Below are positions 23,407 to 36,331 of a stretch of DNA of 64,000 nt, one piece after another. The notes beneath the pieces are model-generated. The model was given only the letters and a program-made list of their open reading frames with translations, ran no database searches and had not been told where the DNA came from. The DNA is taken from NCBI RefSeq assembly GCF_030272615.1, contig NC_081407.1, positions 377,690,132-377,754,131 on the forward strand, given 5' to 3'. Origin of the DNA: Cryptomeria japonica. Taxonomy: Eukaryota > Streptophyta > Pinopsida > Cupressales > Cupressaceae. The position numbers and the translations under genes are program-made. Numbering within the stretch: position 1 is the first letter of the stretch; every line of letters begins with the position of its first letter.

Positions 23407-24330
23407 TCCCTGTTATATGCATTTGAGGTTGAGTGCGCTATTGGAATAAGAGCAGCCGACATGCAAAAAAAAAAATATATATATATTAAAAAAAATAAAT
23501 AAGATAAAAATATGCCTTTTAGATGGAGTACCCTATTGCGATTAGAGGAGCCGAGGTGGGGTAAGCTATCTTCAATGTATTGGGGGTAGAGATGTATTAC
23601 TTAGAGCTTTTCCATTTGGTGTGTTTCAAGAATGATCTTATTAATAATAAAAAATTGAAACATTCAATTATTGAACTTGTTTGTATTATAGATATGTTTA
23701 TTTAAATATGTTCAGAAATGTTATAGATAATAAATATTATAGATATCAATTTAATTTTTATTTTATTTTGAAATTGTCTTATTTACTAGATACATAATCA
23801 CATTAATTTTATGTGATACTTATTTTGATACTTAATTAATAGATCTTATTTTTGGTAATTTTTATTTTTGAATTAAAGAAAAATATATACAAACACAACA
23901 ACCATTTATTTCATTTATATAAAAATATGAATACACAACAAATAAATTTAAGAGACTACAACTATAAAGTAGATAATTTTAGTCTATATAAGAATTTGAA
24001 AAATTAATATCAATCTTTCTTGTTTAAAAAAAAATTGAACTTAAAATTGCCTCAAAAGTAGCCAACGTCTTTAAAATAATTTGATCACTAAATTTCAAGG
24101 AATATTCTTAAACATGTTATTGTTTATCATCTGATCACATTTATTAATTGATCTAAATTCATAATGTTTGGTAAACAATACTCTTAAACATTATTCAATT
24201 GAATAGTGAAAACACAATTTTTCCCTATAAGAGTAAAATAAATATCTAACACATTGACATGGACAGGATGTATTATATAAGATGGAGTAGATAAGGACCA
24301 TTAGGATTTTTTGAGGAAATAGCTCTATAG
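23407..24330. other. AT-rich spacer of copy B
   Basis: Homologous to 783-1,390 and 57,134-57,740, with a few hundred bases near 23,500-23,830 not seen in A and C. That extra part resembles the sequence near 3,270-3,700 of copy A, which suggests rearrangement. No gene. Confidence 0.45.
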
Positions 24331-26240
24331 GGGATGATTTAAAGGATGGAGTAGAGGGAATATGTGATAATGGTTGGGTATTTCATGCAACTTGTTGCCT
24401 CTTGTACAATGGGTTTGTTGTCCGGAAGTGGATCTTGTTGGTTTTCTACTTTCACCCTTGCTTTTGGGTTTTGTGGTTGCCCCTATCTTGAATCTCATTT
24501 ACTCAAACCCTTTTTTTCCTTTGTCTATGACCAGAGGATTCCCTTCATTAGTTCACTAGGTGAGCCATTAGTGGGGGTGGAATTCCTCTTCTACACTTTG
24601 CTCCACATTGGGGGGTTGGTGGGTGTTGCACCATTATTGGTTGCCTTTCCCTCTTTGCTATTTTTTTGTGTTATTGTTGGCTAAGGCTTTGTTGTTACCT
24701 TTGGCTCTTTGTCCCTTCGCTTCCCCCCATGTTTTTATCTTCTTCGAATGGTGCTTTTGTGGCTTATGTATTTCTCTTGGCCTTGTAGTGTTCGTCTGGT
24801 GATCTTGCATCTATTGTTGCTTTTCGTGTGCTCCTCTGGGGTTGGATCGGTGATGGGAGAGTTGTGGTTGGTGGTGGCCCCTTCTTTTTATTCACCTTTT
24901 TACATTCTTTGTGTTTTTTCAAGTGTGGACTCTCCTATTTTGTTTTGTTGGTCGTATAGAGAGGGGTTTGTCTTCTGAACAGGGGGGTGTCCTTTAGTGT
25001 CGTGGGCCTCTAGGTTGAGATAGTATTGCCTTCCATTCAAGGAGGCTGGATTTTTTGTGTCCCTTCCTTCATGCCAAGGGTTTTGAAGGTGCTTCATTTT
25101 TTGTTCCTTTGAGTGACCTTTAGTGATGATCCTCTTAATGGGTGCTTTTTTGTGTTATTTAGGATGGCGTTTCTCTTCTAAGTGGTTATTCTTCTTGTGC
25201 TAAAGTGGGTAGACTTGGTATTGGTGTTGAGGGTTGGTTACCTTGGGGGGTTTTAACTGAAGAGGGCTCTTTATGCTACATGCCTACTTTGGCATTGGGT
25301 TCCTACTGCTATTGGAGGGTGCTACCATTATTAAGGATATTTTATTCTACACCTCGCTCCCCCTTTGATGTGTGGTTCCTTACTGGGTTAATTCCTATTG
25401 GAAAGAGTTTTGAAGGTACTTCATTTTTTTTCCTTCAAGTTCAATCCTATGGAGGTGGATTTTGAAGCTACAGTGTTTAGTTAGGCTCCTGTTGATGGAT
25501 GTGCTTGGGGACTTTTATGTGTTTTTCAAAATAGTCTTTCTCTTCATGGTGGTTTCTCTCCTTGTGCCAAAGTGTTTCTCTTCTTCGTGGTTACCTTGGG
25601 GGTGTTTAACTAGAGAGGGATCCTTATATTGTATGCCTTCTTTTGTGCTAGATTCTTTCTACTACTAGAGGACACTACCATTCATGAGGATCTCCACTTC
25701 TAACCCTTTCTCCCCCTTTCATGTGTAGTGCCTTGGTGGATTCATGCCTACGAGACCTCTCTTTCTATGTAGGTATTTGGGTCATTTTATTTCTAGATTA
25801 TTTTCAATGGAATTTTCCCCTATGTCTCTCCTTTCTAGGATGTTATTCCTTAATGTTCTTGTTGACAATTGACCTATTAAGTTGGCCTTGTTAGCAAAAT
25901 GCTGTGAAATTCCTTACAAAATTTGTTGGTTGTTGCTTGGCCTATGGTTGGTTTGTTTCCAACTCATAGGAGGTTGTTAACAATATGGTTCAGGGTGAAT
26001 TCCTAAACTAATCTATCTGATTAGATGGTCTTGTGGTTTCAGGACTATGGTTCCTTCCAGTTATGGCTCGGGTCAAAAACCTCTCTCATAAAAAGGGTCT
26101 ACCTTTTTGGGTGTTGTTTGGGTTGTCTCACTGCTTGTGAACTCTTCCCTTTTTCATGCCTTTGGGGTGACTTTTTCTAGTATGATCCTATCTTAATTTT
26201 TATTTTTTTATGGTATATGGGCCTATCCCACTTTTTTAAT
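24330..26240 (+). repeat. Long repeat R, plus-strand member, copy B
   Basis: A stop-riddled repeat, GT-rich on this strand. Its right part (from about 25,160) is the inverted counterpart of 29,370-30,110. Sub-segments near 25,160-25,340 and 25,515-25,690 are tandem copies of one another. The end reads TATGGGCCTATCCCAC then an A-rich tract, reminiscent of a retroposon 3' end. No reading frame is kept between copies. Confidence 0.6.
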
Positions 26241-28833
26241 CAAAAAATGGATGAGATGTATTTGTAGATTTTTTTTTAAAAAGAAGAAAAAAGCAAGTAA
26301 ATACTAGTATATTAATTCAAAATATAAACATTATAATATGAAAGTTAAAATGAAATCAATCACGCCCAGAGAGGAGAGAACATACTATAAGAAGGGAAAC
26401 CACATAGATGATGGTAAACATGTAGACCAAACCTAACCAGCTAGTAAGCTACAAAATGATTCTAAAAAATGAAGATGACAAAGACCATGGACCAATATGC
26501 TATATCTATCCTGGATATAATAATTTATTAAACATGAAAATATGGAGACCATAAGCTATAACACCCGTAATAAATAGAGATAAACAAAACCCCAATTTTT
26601 AATAGAGAGAGGAACTAGAAAGAGTTTGTATCCAAAGAACAATTTACTTAGAAAAATACTTGAAACCAAGCTAAAAAAAAGGCCCCTGGCTAGCTCAGAG
26701 CATTGTTTTCCCCCACTCCTTTGCCATCTACTTTTCCTCCCTAAGACTACTTGTCACCAAACTTGTAATGCATAAAGAAATCCTTGGAGTCCTTTCTGAA
26801 TCTTTCCTTAAGATGCGCATTCCCAATATTTCAATGACTCGATTGGTGTAGAATAAAACATTGGGGTGCATGAAAGAGTTGTTAAAAAAGAGTGGCCTTT
26901 GATGGATAAATGATCTCCTAAAATCCCTATTTTTTGCAGTTGTTCGATTCAAGGTTGATCTTCATGGTATGAGATAACTTAGTATACTAGGGTTTTTTAT
27001 TCAAGTTTTTCCTCCAAAAATTTCCGCACAATTGGCCCTTGTCATAGAACAAATCATACTTTTTGTAGCCTTTTCAAAATTATCAACAAAAAATGAGAAG
27101 CAATTGAGACAACAAATGCAACAAAGAACCATAATTTTGTAGTACATCAAATGTATTTGAGAAAAAGAAAGATACCACTTGAGAAGGGTAAATATTCCAT
27201 AGGGCCTTAAGGAAAATTACATCTTATATAATATCAGTGACAATTTCTCTTTATATCGCTATGAAATTCCATGAGAAGAATCATTTTATGTTCTTTGGAG
27301 TGAAGGCCCCTAAGGTTGGAAACTCCTAAACAATGAAGGAAACATAAATTATCAGGTTAAGAGGATTATATTACATGGTTCATGGTGAAAGGAAGCACCT
27401 AATGTAAGCAATAAGATGAAGCTAACATTGGCAACCTTTAATTCTTGAGAACCCCACATCTATACATTTGCAGATTCCTTAGAAATTATTTGGTTGAAAA
27501 ACATAAACTGAATTGGAAGAAGGGAAAAACATTTACGAAAGAAAAGATGAAGCAAAGAATGGCCACCTAGTTTCCTCAAAAACATCACCTCTCTACATCC
27601 ACACAATCCTTGAGATGTGATGGTATGAGAGGAATATACTTTTGCACAAGAGAGGAATATTAACTATTTAGTAAAGATAGAGAAAGTTCTTTGAAGGTCC
27701 TAATTTTAGTGCATCCCATGATATGATATCCTTCCCAACATCTTCACAAGGATTGTGAGAATGACATAAGAAGGCCTAATGTTGTCGAGCGATATACATG
27801 GCCTTTGATGTGACAAATCCACTAGTTGAGCACCATCATTCCTAGGTAAAAATCATTAATTTAAAATTTAAGGAGATATTGGGATCCTTACTACATGCCA
27901 CATCTAACACATAGCTTTGATACTTTAACTTTGAATCATCATTACCAAGCATTATTCCTAAGGATGACAACATGCAAAGGAGAAAAGTTGTTAGAAAGAC
28001 TGATCAATGAGATATAGCTAAATCTATTTGTTCTAAGGGTTAATATTTGTAAATCTCTTTCTTATTATGCCTGATTTCCGCTTTCACAATTCTACAATCT
28101 TTGTTAGCTAATGCATAAATATAGTCATTAGCTTATCTAAAATAATATTTTATACTAAAATATTCAATCCTATGCAAGAGTGGCCACACCTCTTGAAGAA
28201 CATTCCTAATTCTTCATAGGCTAAGGTAGGTTATACATCCCCTTCTTGCATATCCTTTATGTGTTGCAATTAATTTTTTATCCATTCCTTTCATCTCCCA
28301 AGCCTCCAAGCATATAATCCTCAGTCCCTATTATATGCTTTTGAGATTGGGTACGTTATTGGGATAATAACAACAAATGTGCAACAAATATAAATTAAAA
28401 TAAATAAGATAAGAAGATGCCTTTTAAATGAAGTATCTTATTGTGATTAGAGGAGCCAACTTAGAGTAAATATGCAGTAAATATAGATTAAAATAAAACT
28501 TAGCATAGCTATCTTTAATGTATTAGGGTGGAGATCTATTACTTATTGCTTTTCTCTCAAGAATGATCCTATTAAATATAATTTCAAAACTAAAAGTTTG
28601 AGATGAGCATCATTAAGTTTTATATGAAAAATATGTAAAGTTTTAATTTATCACCTTTTATATTTAAATGAAAAATTGATTATTCTTTACAAATCAAGAT
28701 GCATATCATATTTATTCAAATGTACACTAGGACTTCATAATTGACGAGACATTTAATCTTTTAAACCAAAAACTTAATCTCAACTATTAACTATTCCTTG
28801 ATCCCGTCTATTTTGTGTTCTTTCCAATTGTCT
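26241..28833. other. Non-coding spacer of copy B
   Basis: Homologous to 1,943-4,170 (A) and 59,510-62,730 (C). No gene is supported; short ORFs are broken in at least one copy. Confidence 0.45.
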
Positions 28834-29100
28834 TCATCTTCTTAGTAGAGATGTTAGTTCCTCTTGTGAATTATTATTTTCCATATGATTTTGAGAATCA
28901 ACATCCATTATATTTTGAACTCTATCATTTGGTATTTGTAGCACACTATGTATTGTAATGGAATTCATCCCTTCAAATCTAACCTCAACATTCCCATTAG
29001 ATTGATGGTGAATTTGGACGTACTTATGATTGCACACTTGTATTTGTTGTCTTTATATCTCATTCAATTGGTTAGAATTCGTCATTATTTTCATTCTTCT
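28834..29100 (-). pseudogene. Short conserved ORF of the duplication, copy B
   Basis: Counterpart of 4,177-4,446 and 62,735-63,004. An in-frame TAA interrupts it in the NEI-RQQIQV region where A and C have Glu. Several amino-acid changes against A and C (Ser to Arg, Asn to His, Pro to Leu) fit loss of constraint. Function unknown. Confidence 0.35.
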
Positions 29101-29369
29101 CGATATATATTTTCCATCCTGAGATGTTCGTATAAGATGTGTTATAATGTTATCTTCATGTTCTCTCATTAACACATCTTTCTCTATCATTTTAGTTTCA
29201 ACGATTCATTTCTTCTTATTTTTATGCATCTGTTAATTGTTCACACCAATCTCTCATATAATTTTGATCATATTCTTTCTCTTCTTCTTTTTGTTTCTCT
29301 TTAGTTGTAAGACTTATTACTTCCTCTTTTTGTGCATTTTCCATTTGTTCACATCATTTTTATTAATAA

Positions 29370-30170
29370 AAGAAGGACATGCCTATACCTTAACAAAAAG
29401 AAAAAAATGGGATAGGCTTGCACCAGAACAAGCTTCCACAAACGCATGTAGAGAGAAGAGTTCACAAGTAGTGAAATGATCTAGACAACACTAAAAAAAC
29501 AAAACCCCATTTTGAAAAGAGGCTTTTGATTATAGTCATAAAACATGGGAATCGAAGTCCCAAGAAAATGAGACTACCTAATCAAAATAGAAGGGGTTTA
29601 GGAACACCTCAAACTATTATTTTAATAACCTCCCTTAGGATACGATCAAACCAACCAAGGGGACAAACAATAAGAAACAAATTTTACAAGGCTTTCAACA
29701 ACCTAGTACCAACATAGCTATCAAATAAACCAAACAGGGCCACCTCCATAGGTAAATTGTAAATAAAAATAATGGGGAATAGATTCCCAATGAAGTAAAA
29801 CATAGGGGGAAGGGCTCCAAACAAAGGACCATAGAAAAATGATCCCAACACCTACAAAGAAGAAGAGGTCCCATAGGAAAGAACCCAACAAGGAACAACA
29901 AAAAAAAATGGGAGCGAGGGGCAAAAGAAAATATCCTCAAGAAGGGTAGCATCCTCCAACAATTGGAAGAAACTAGAACCAAAGAAGGCACATAGAAAAT
30001 AGAGCCCTCTTTGGTTAAATGCTTGCAAGGTAACCTTCCCACAATACCTATCCAAAGTTCATCCACTTTAGCTTAAGGAGAGAAACCACTATGAAGAAAA
30101 ACACTATCCCAATTTATCTCTATTGATGGACTATCTCAAAGCATCCAACTAAGAGATTAAAGTTTGCTTG
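29370..30170 (-). repeat. Long repeat R, minus-strand member, copy B
   Basis: Minus-strand relative of the plus-strand R at 25,160-26,240, for example DELWIGIVGRLPCKHLT against VGRLGIGVEGWLPWGVLT. The two inverted members bracket about 3.1 kb that includes the short conserved ORF. Confidence 0.6.
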
Positions 30171-30539
30171 ATATCAATTGCTTCATCCATTGAAGATTTC
30201 CCAAAGAGAAAAGTGTCAAATGTGAAGAGCCAATTTGTGAAGGAATAGGGAACAACTAAGATAGAAATGCACCTCTCTAAATTTTATTACCATTTCCAAC
30301 TTTTATGGATCTACTTGGCCCTTAAACCATTAAAACGAAGAGAAAAGGGGAAGGGGATGTCCTTGAAAAACTCCGTGAGTTGAAGTGAAAAACCGGCATG
30401 GATAACAATTTACTATGACTAAAAATTTTGCTGTTGATATACATGATAAAATCCATTTACACTAGCTATGAAAAAAACCTAATTTCTAAAGGATGGCTAT
30501 GATCAATGTTCATTTATCTTTATCATATGCCATTTTGCA

Positions 30540-31720
30540 TGCCAACATTTAGAATCACTACCAAAATATTTTCTAGATTTGTAGAATGAAGGATCTCATT
30601 AGCAACTATTTCTCCTTCCAAAGTCTCCCTACCATGGACAAAGTCATCCTATTCTTTGGAGATGATAGATGAAATCAATTTTGATAGTCTTATAGAAATT
30701 TTCTTTATAAAAATTTTCTAGACTGTGTTGCAAAGTGTTATTAGCCTAAAGTTAAAAAAAGTGGATGGATGCATTTTTTTTGGAATGATGACAATTTGGG
30801 TTGTGTTGAAATCATTTATCTTTTTTCTATTCCCTTTTTATTCTTATAGGATAGAAATACATCTCTCCTAACAAAAGACCAACATTTTTGGAAAAAAATC
30901 ATGGCAAATCTATCAAGCCTAGGTTCTTTATTCGAGGCCATTTAGAAAAAATTTGTAACCTTTTCAATGGAAAAAACCGCCATTAGCATTTTATTATGGT
31001 TCTGATCTACAAATTTTAGAAGGCACCCTAGTGGAGGTGAAATTTGAATATCCTCTTGATGTTCTCGCAACAAGAGAAAATTTCTAAAAAAATTATGGTC
31101 CTATAAGAACTTGGTACTCTTGTCACTCTCAGCTAACCAAGATTCTCTTGACGTATGTTTCCAGTACAATTATTCTCTGCAAAGTATCTCTTCCAATTCT
31201 AACTTGAGCATATTTTATTTTGCAAGGGAAGCATTATCCATACAATATCCAATGGCTCTCTTATATTAATTTGATAGCTCTTGTTGAACCCTTTCTTTAT
31301 TAGTGAAGATATTTTTAGAATGCATTTTGTTCTATCTTCAATTTTTCCTTTTACAAACTATAATTTGTTACTTAATTGGTACATTCTTTATCTCATAGTA
31401 AAAGGATTTTAATTTCAACATGATTCCAAGAAAGGTAGAAAGGTACAATATCTAAACCACATTGACTCAAAATTGAAGGATGTAAGTCTTTATGGATTTT
31501 TCGTAGTGTTTTGAAGGAGGATGGAAAACTCATTGGACCCTATGGATCACATAAGGAAGGGAGAAAATTCCATTGGAGAAGAGAGGCAAGAATCAAAAAT
31601 TAAAAGCCTGTATAATGTTTTTGGAATTTAATAAAAAACTTGTCTTTTGTTTATCCAAGTGTAGGAGCCATTTTAATGGATGCAATTATAATGGTTAAAA
31701 AATGTGAATGATGAAGAGAT
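30540..31720 (-). pseudogene. Decayed LINE remnant (endonuclease end to early RT)
   Basis: On the minus strand, in LINE order: YTWINKR and GSNEFSILL (end of an APE-type endonuclease, where GSDH is expected), FNFESMWFR, then LELEEILCRE and YWKHTSRESWL (linker), DRFAMIFFQKCWSFV, IPKKMHPSTFFNFR and LITLCNTV (RT), and GRETLEGEIVANEILHS. Stops and frame changes are frequent, and no part after the early RT motifs is visible, so the catalytic box is missing. It is a relative of the LINE at 45.8-50.8 kb but much more degraded. Confidence 0.7.
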
Positions 31721-33785
31721 CAAGAGGAAATATTTTCTTTACTCCGAGGAGAGATGGAAGTTTCAATATGGATTTACCATCAAATACTTTATCCATATTA
31801 TATTTAAAAAAGGGGGAAATTCACTAGATCCAATCTCTTAGGGAAGACATTGAATACTAAATGAATTAACAATGGGATAGAAATGACAAGCTAATCCCAC
31901 TTTTAGAATGAAAAAATATTGTGTTATGTGTTGTAGGACTAAGTGTAAAAGTAGAAAGCAACTTATTATAACTTGAGATAGAAGCATGAGATGAATTTGT
32001 GCACCTGGATTTGGCTACAATATGTCGAGACGAAGTTGCCTTGTGAATTTGATGAAAAGTTGTCAGGATCGTGCTAAAAGTGTCTACTATCCTCTGAAAA
32101 ATCTGTGAAACAAAAAAATTCTTTTCCGCCTCTCCAAATGGATTCTAAATATGCAAACAGAGTTGTGCACCTACAACCTACACATAGAAAAGACAAGAAA
32201 AGGGGTTGGGATTGGGGGTTTGCCTTCAAGGCAAATCGTAGTTTTGGAATTATCCAAATGATGAAAGAAAGTACTTGCAAGTAAATATAAATGAAATAAT
32301 GAAATGTAATTCACCTCAAGGGAGGTTTTTGATAGAATGTAGGTAGATTTGATTGTATTAAATTGAATGTTGAAAGGGATCTCTTCTTCAGTGGTTGAAT
32401 CCTTCACTTGAATGCAACACCTAGCCTTGAAGGAAGACTTGAGAATGCTCAATGCTAGAATGGAATGCTTGAATGCTTGAACTTATGCCCACTCTTCGCT
32501 TATCCAACTTTTTTCTTCTTGAACACATGAAAATGAGAGGGAAAATTTGACATATATACTTGTTAATTAGGGTTAACTAATTGATTGATTTTTCATCACA
32601 GGCCGACACAAGGAAAGTTTTTCCCATTTTATGCAAAGTCCAATGCAAAGATAGGACAAAATAGGGAAAGGAAAAGGGCACCACACCCCTATCCTAGGAG
32701 AAAAGGGGTACCACACCCATATCCTAGGAGGGATAGGGGCGCCACACCCTAGTCCTACCCCTGTCTCAAGACAAGAAGCAGGTTCAAGTACTGCGGAGGG
32801 CTGCACAAGTGGAGTTTCTGGGGGTTAAGAAAATCTTGGATCTCTGCTCAAGCTTGGGAATTCGAATTGGCAACGTGAAGACACTAACATGGTTGAAAAT
32901 TGCAAGGGTCACAATTTTATGACACTATATTTATCCCCCACTTTAGCGGGAGTATAATCATACACCAATACTGCTAGTAAAGTACAAGGAAACAAGATTG
33001 AAAGACTTCTACCATGTCGAGGAGGCAAGATGCACCAAGTACCAAGTGGACCAAGAATCTTATTAAATCGATTGACAAAGTAAAACTGAAGATCAAGAAG
33101 GTTCCTCTCACTATGAGTCGAGAAAAAGATATCAAAATTATAAAGCAAAGCTGATTTCACTAAATAATTCTATGTATCAAAGTGCAAAATATGAGTGGAG
33201 TGTATGCCCCCATGTTAAAGATTTCACACACGCCTTAGCAGGAGAAATTTATTTAATGTAGGATACACCCAAGAGAGAGAGAAGAGGGAGCATATTATCA
33301 CAAGGATATAGCCTCCAGTCGAGGAATAAACCCAAGAATAATGAATACAAAACAAAAGGTAATTTTTCTTTACTTGGGGTTAGTATGCTATATGCTAACT
33401 CATAGACATATAAATAAAATTGGCATAGGTAACAAGGGCTTCAGTATTTCAAGAGCCAATGGAAGTAAAAAATCCAAATTAAGTGCTCACAACCCATGTT
33501 CCTGTTCTGGGATAAGTTGATTTTAAACCACCAATAGCATATGAAAGGGCACCAATTGATATTTATCTACTCGAAGAAGTGCTAGTTTAACTCGCCACCC
33601 TTGAATTTTATCTTGGGTAGGGGTATTGGCATTGATGGGAAGAGATAGAAGCAAAGACACTAGCAGCATCCGTTTCAGTTCCAAATCCCCTTGCCACGCT
33701 ATGGGTTTACCACCTAGCAACCTCTATGATCAGAGACACTATGCATTGTTAATGCTTTGTAAGGTTGATATTCATGTAATGTACC
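31721..33785. other. Unassigned repeat-like segment
   Basis: No gene recognised. The texture resembles LTR-retrotransposon sequence, but no LTR pair could be fixed. Contains the tandem repeat at 32,672-32,758. Confidence 0.4.
32672..32758. repeat. Three tandem units of about 29 bp
   Basis: Units at 32,672-32,700, 32,701-32,730 and 32,731-32,758 share GGGG(C/T)(A/G)CCACACCC followed by ATCCTAGGAG or a close variant. Confidence 0.8.
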
Positions 33786-33839
33786 ATGGACATGGGTGGT
33801 AGAATAAGGAGCATCAACATTGCATGTGGTACTCAACAA

Positions 33840-34125
33840 AATGCTCAGGTGAATCATAGTGGTTTAGACAGTGCATTCGACATGTTTGATAGAATGTTTC
33901 AAAGAGATGTCATCTCATGTAATGCAACAATTGCAAGATATGAACAAAATGGATTTCCCGAAAAATCTTTTGAATCTTTCAAGCAAATTCAAAACAGAAG
34001 ATGTAGATTTGAACATCGCAACCTTTGCCAGTTCCTCATGTGGTATGAATGTCCACAAAGCATAATAGAATTCAGAATTTTCATGAGAAGTTATTGTTGG
34101 AAATGCTCCCACAAGCATGCAATAC
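33840..34125 (+). pseudogene. PPR protein fragment (left part of a possibly split gene)
   Basis: Contains LDSAFDMFDRMFQRDVIS, then ATIARYEQNGFPEKSFESF, a frame shift, LNIATFASSS, an in-frame stop, and EVIVGNAPTSMQYK. This follows the normal order of plant PPR proteins. The PPR match ends at about 34,125, inside the GNALxxMYxK step, where A/T-rich retroelement sequence begins. The fragment at 43,262 starts at that same step. Confidence 0.7.
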
Positions 34126-34129
34126 AAAA

Positions 34130-34567
34130 TGTTTTTATTTAGATTTTTAAATAAAGTTTTTTTTGCATAAATTTTATTTTTTAATAAAGTCTTTTTTTGC
34201 ATGGGAATAATAATTGTTTTTATTTAGATTTTTAAAATCTTTTAAAAACACAAACATCATTTAATAAGTCAAACTGGGAACACTTTTTTTCTTGTCTCTT
34301 CACACCTATCTTGTAATGCGGGGTTGATTTGCTCCTTTATATCTCTTGGCCACATCCCAATCGAAGGCATCTTTTTCTGTAATATTCTACAGGGTTTTTT
34401 GGTGACATCATCTTCATGTTTCCAGATTTGCACTATCATGTTGTATGCTCTTGCATGAGCAATGTTGTACTCGCACTATCATAATGTGCCACACCTCTTT
34501 GTATCTTGTAATTGTTGATATATTTGATGTAATTCTCTTATATACATAGATAGTGCAAAATCTCACA
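34130..34567 (+). mobile_element. Putative copia 5' LTR
   Basis: The right end is set by TCTCACA (34,561-34,567) followed directly by the PBS-like TGGTATTAGATCC. The left end is uncertain: TG near 34,129 or 34,211, each starting a copy of TTTTTATTTAGATTTTTAAA. No matching 3' LTR was found. Confidence 0.45.
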
Positions 34568-34580
34568 TGGTATTAGATCC
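34568..34580 (+). other. Copia primer-binding site
   Basis: TGGTATTAGATCC resembles the copia initiator-Met-tRNA PBS TGGTATCAGAGCC with three differences, and it sits immediately after a CA dinucleotide. Confidence 0.55.
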
Positions 34581-35392
34581 ATTAGAGTGTCATTGGTTTG
34601 CTAATTGAGAGAAATTGATGCTATTTGGTATTGTGTATTTTTTAGTTTTCTATTGCAGGTTATTATTGAAGCTTGATGGGTCAAATCTAAGGTTACCATT
34701 GGATTCAGGAGGACCAAGAAAGTTAGTTTTGCCTTTTGTTTCATCCAACTCAGACTTCGGAGGCGAAATCTAGAGGCATTTGAAGTTTGACGTTGCATCG
34801 GAAATTTTCTAGAAATCATAATTTTGCAGGGATTTTTCAAAAAGCGATATCTCACTCATCCAGACTCATTTTTTCAAGCAATTTTTTTTGTTTTGGGGTA
34901 GAATTTCATGATCTGTACAATGGTGCGGGAGTTTTCTATTTCTAAGATAAAGGTTTTTCAGAAATCATGAAATCTCAATTTTTACAACTTTGGAGGCTTC
35001 ATTTGGGCTCATATGGACTTCTTTTCAGGTGCCATTTTTGTTGAAAGTGTATATTTTTTCATCTACTTTCATAATCTGCCATTTGTTTGCAGTAATTTTA
35101 AGTAAAAATTGTACTTTCATTATTTGGCCATTTTTGGCATATTTGGTACTTGCATTTTGCTTGGATCTCAATTTAGATCACTAGCAGTATTTGTTGAAGT
35201 CTCTTAGATCTCATTTTGAGAAGTTGTAAATTGAAATCAGAAGTCCACTTTGCCTTGTTTTTAAGTGGCCTATTATACATGCACTACATATAAAGTGCCA
35301 AAATCATCTTTTTTGGGGGTACTTTGATTGAGTGAATTTGGGGAGGTGTCTCTTGTGCTTTTGTACTATTGTGTTCCTTCCTTTTTGCTGCT
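34581..35392 (+). other. Copia leader region
   Basis: About 810 bases between the PBS and the gag ATG, without an open frame of note. This is where a retroelement packaging signal would be expected, but none is recognisable. Confidence 0.4.
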
Positions 35393-36331
35393 ATGGGTTC
35401 TTCTAATTTTCCTCTCTTAACTCCTCATAATTATGCTACTTGGAAAATTGATGCATGGAGTAAACTTAAGGAAAAAGGACTAACTTATTACATTGATGGA
35501 ACTATTGTTGCTCCCACTAATCCTAAGGTTGATCCAGTTGGTCACTTGGATTGGCTCACTAAAAATATCATGGCAATTGGTACCTTAAGAAAGTATGTAT
35601 CAAAGGATCTCATTTTTCATATTGATAAATGTACTCTAATCAAGGATGCTTGGCAAAAGTTTCAAGACTTATATAATCAAGTTGATGAGATTAGGGGATA
35701 TCAAATTGATAGTGATCTCACCATGTTGGATCCCAAGAACTTTGATACTATACAAGATTATGTCACTAAGGCAAATGTGTTGAGGGAACAACTCAAAGAT
35801 TGTGGCATTGATAAGAAGGATACTCAATTGATATTCAACTTGATAGGCAAGCTTCCACAAGAATATGCAGCATTTGTTTCTAGTTTCCAAACCCATAGTT
35901 TGACAATGGGTTCAAGCTACACAATGCCTACATTTGATGCTTTCAATGAAATTTTGATGACGGAACAAACTAAGTTTATAAGCATGGGCATTCTTAAGGC
36001 TTCTAAGTCTCAATCATTAGTGGCAAATCAAGGGAACAAAGGAAATCAAGAAAAGGACAACTCAAACAAGAAGAAATGGAAATCAAAGTGTAAGGACAAA
36101 GCATCATCCTCTCCACAACAAGGAGATACATCCTCTTCCAAGAGGGATAATTCACCAAAGAGGGAGAGACCTACTTGTGCCTATTGTAAAAATTTTGGTC
36201 ATGAGGAGCATTGTTGCCATTCTAAGAAGATTGATGAGCTCACACATATCATCAAAATGCATAACATTGATGTGCCTAATATCTACAAGAAGGATGATTC
36301 ATCAACTTCCACTTCCTCACATTCAAAATGA
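35393..36331 (+). CDS. gag: Ty1-copia gag polyprotein, intact frame
   Basis: Structural capsid protein of a copia-type LTR retrotransposon, about 312 residues. I chose the ATG at 35,393 (MGSSNFPLL) over the TTG further upstream. The early motif LTPHNYATWKIDAW is typical of copia gag; the central region matches the UBN2 family (LTMLDPKNFDTIQDYV). A Lys/Ser-rich linker leads to a single zinc knuckle, CAYCKNFGHEEHCC, a CX2CX4HX4C box, at about residues 263-276. The frame ends at TGA 36,329-36,331; in standard copia elements gag and pol share one frame, and the protease does follow in this same frame. It is the only long uninterrupted coding sequence in the window. Confidence 0.85.
   Translation: MGSSNFPLLTPHNYATWKIDAWSKLKEKGLTYYIDGTIVAPTNPKVDPVGHLDWLTKNIMAIGTLRKYVSKDLIFHIDKCTLIKDAWQKFQDLYNQVDEIRGYQIDSDLTMLDPKNFDTIQDYVTKANVLREQLKDCGIDKKDTQLIFNLIGKLPQEYAAFVSSFQTHSLTMGSSYTMPTFDAFNEILMTEQTKFISMGILKASKSQSLVANQGNKGNQEKDNSNKKKWKSKCKDKASSSPQQGDTSSSKRDNSPKRERPTCAYCKNFGHEEHCCHSKKIDELTHIIKMHNIDVPNIYKKDDSSTSTSSHSK

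Larger units (their letters stand above)
20941..30350. repeat. Segmental duplication, copy B
   Basis: Same order as copies A and C: AT-rich left arm, F-box pseudogene, spacer, R repeat (plus), spacer, short conserved ORF, R repeat (minus). It is more diverged than A and C are from each other. Specific differences are a gap of about 590 bases near 21,470 relative to copy C, and loss near 28,630 of about 490 bases that in A and C include the foldback element. Confidence 0.85.
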
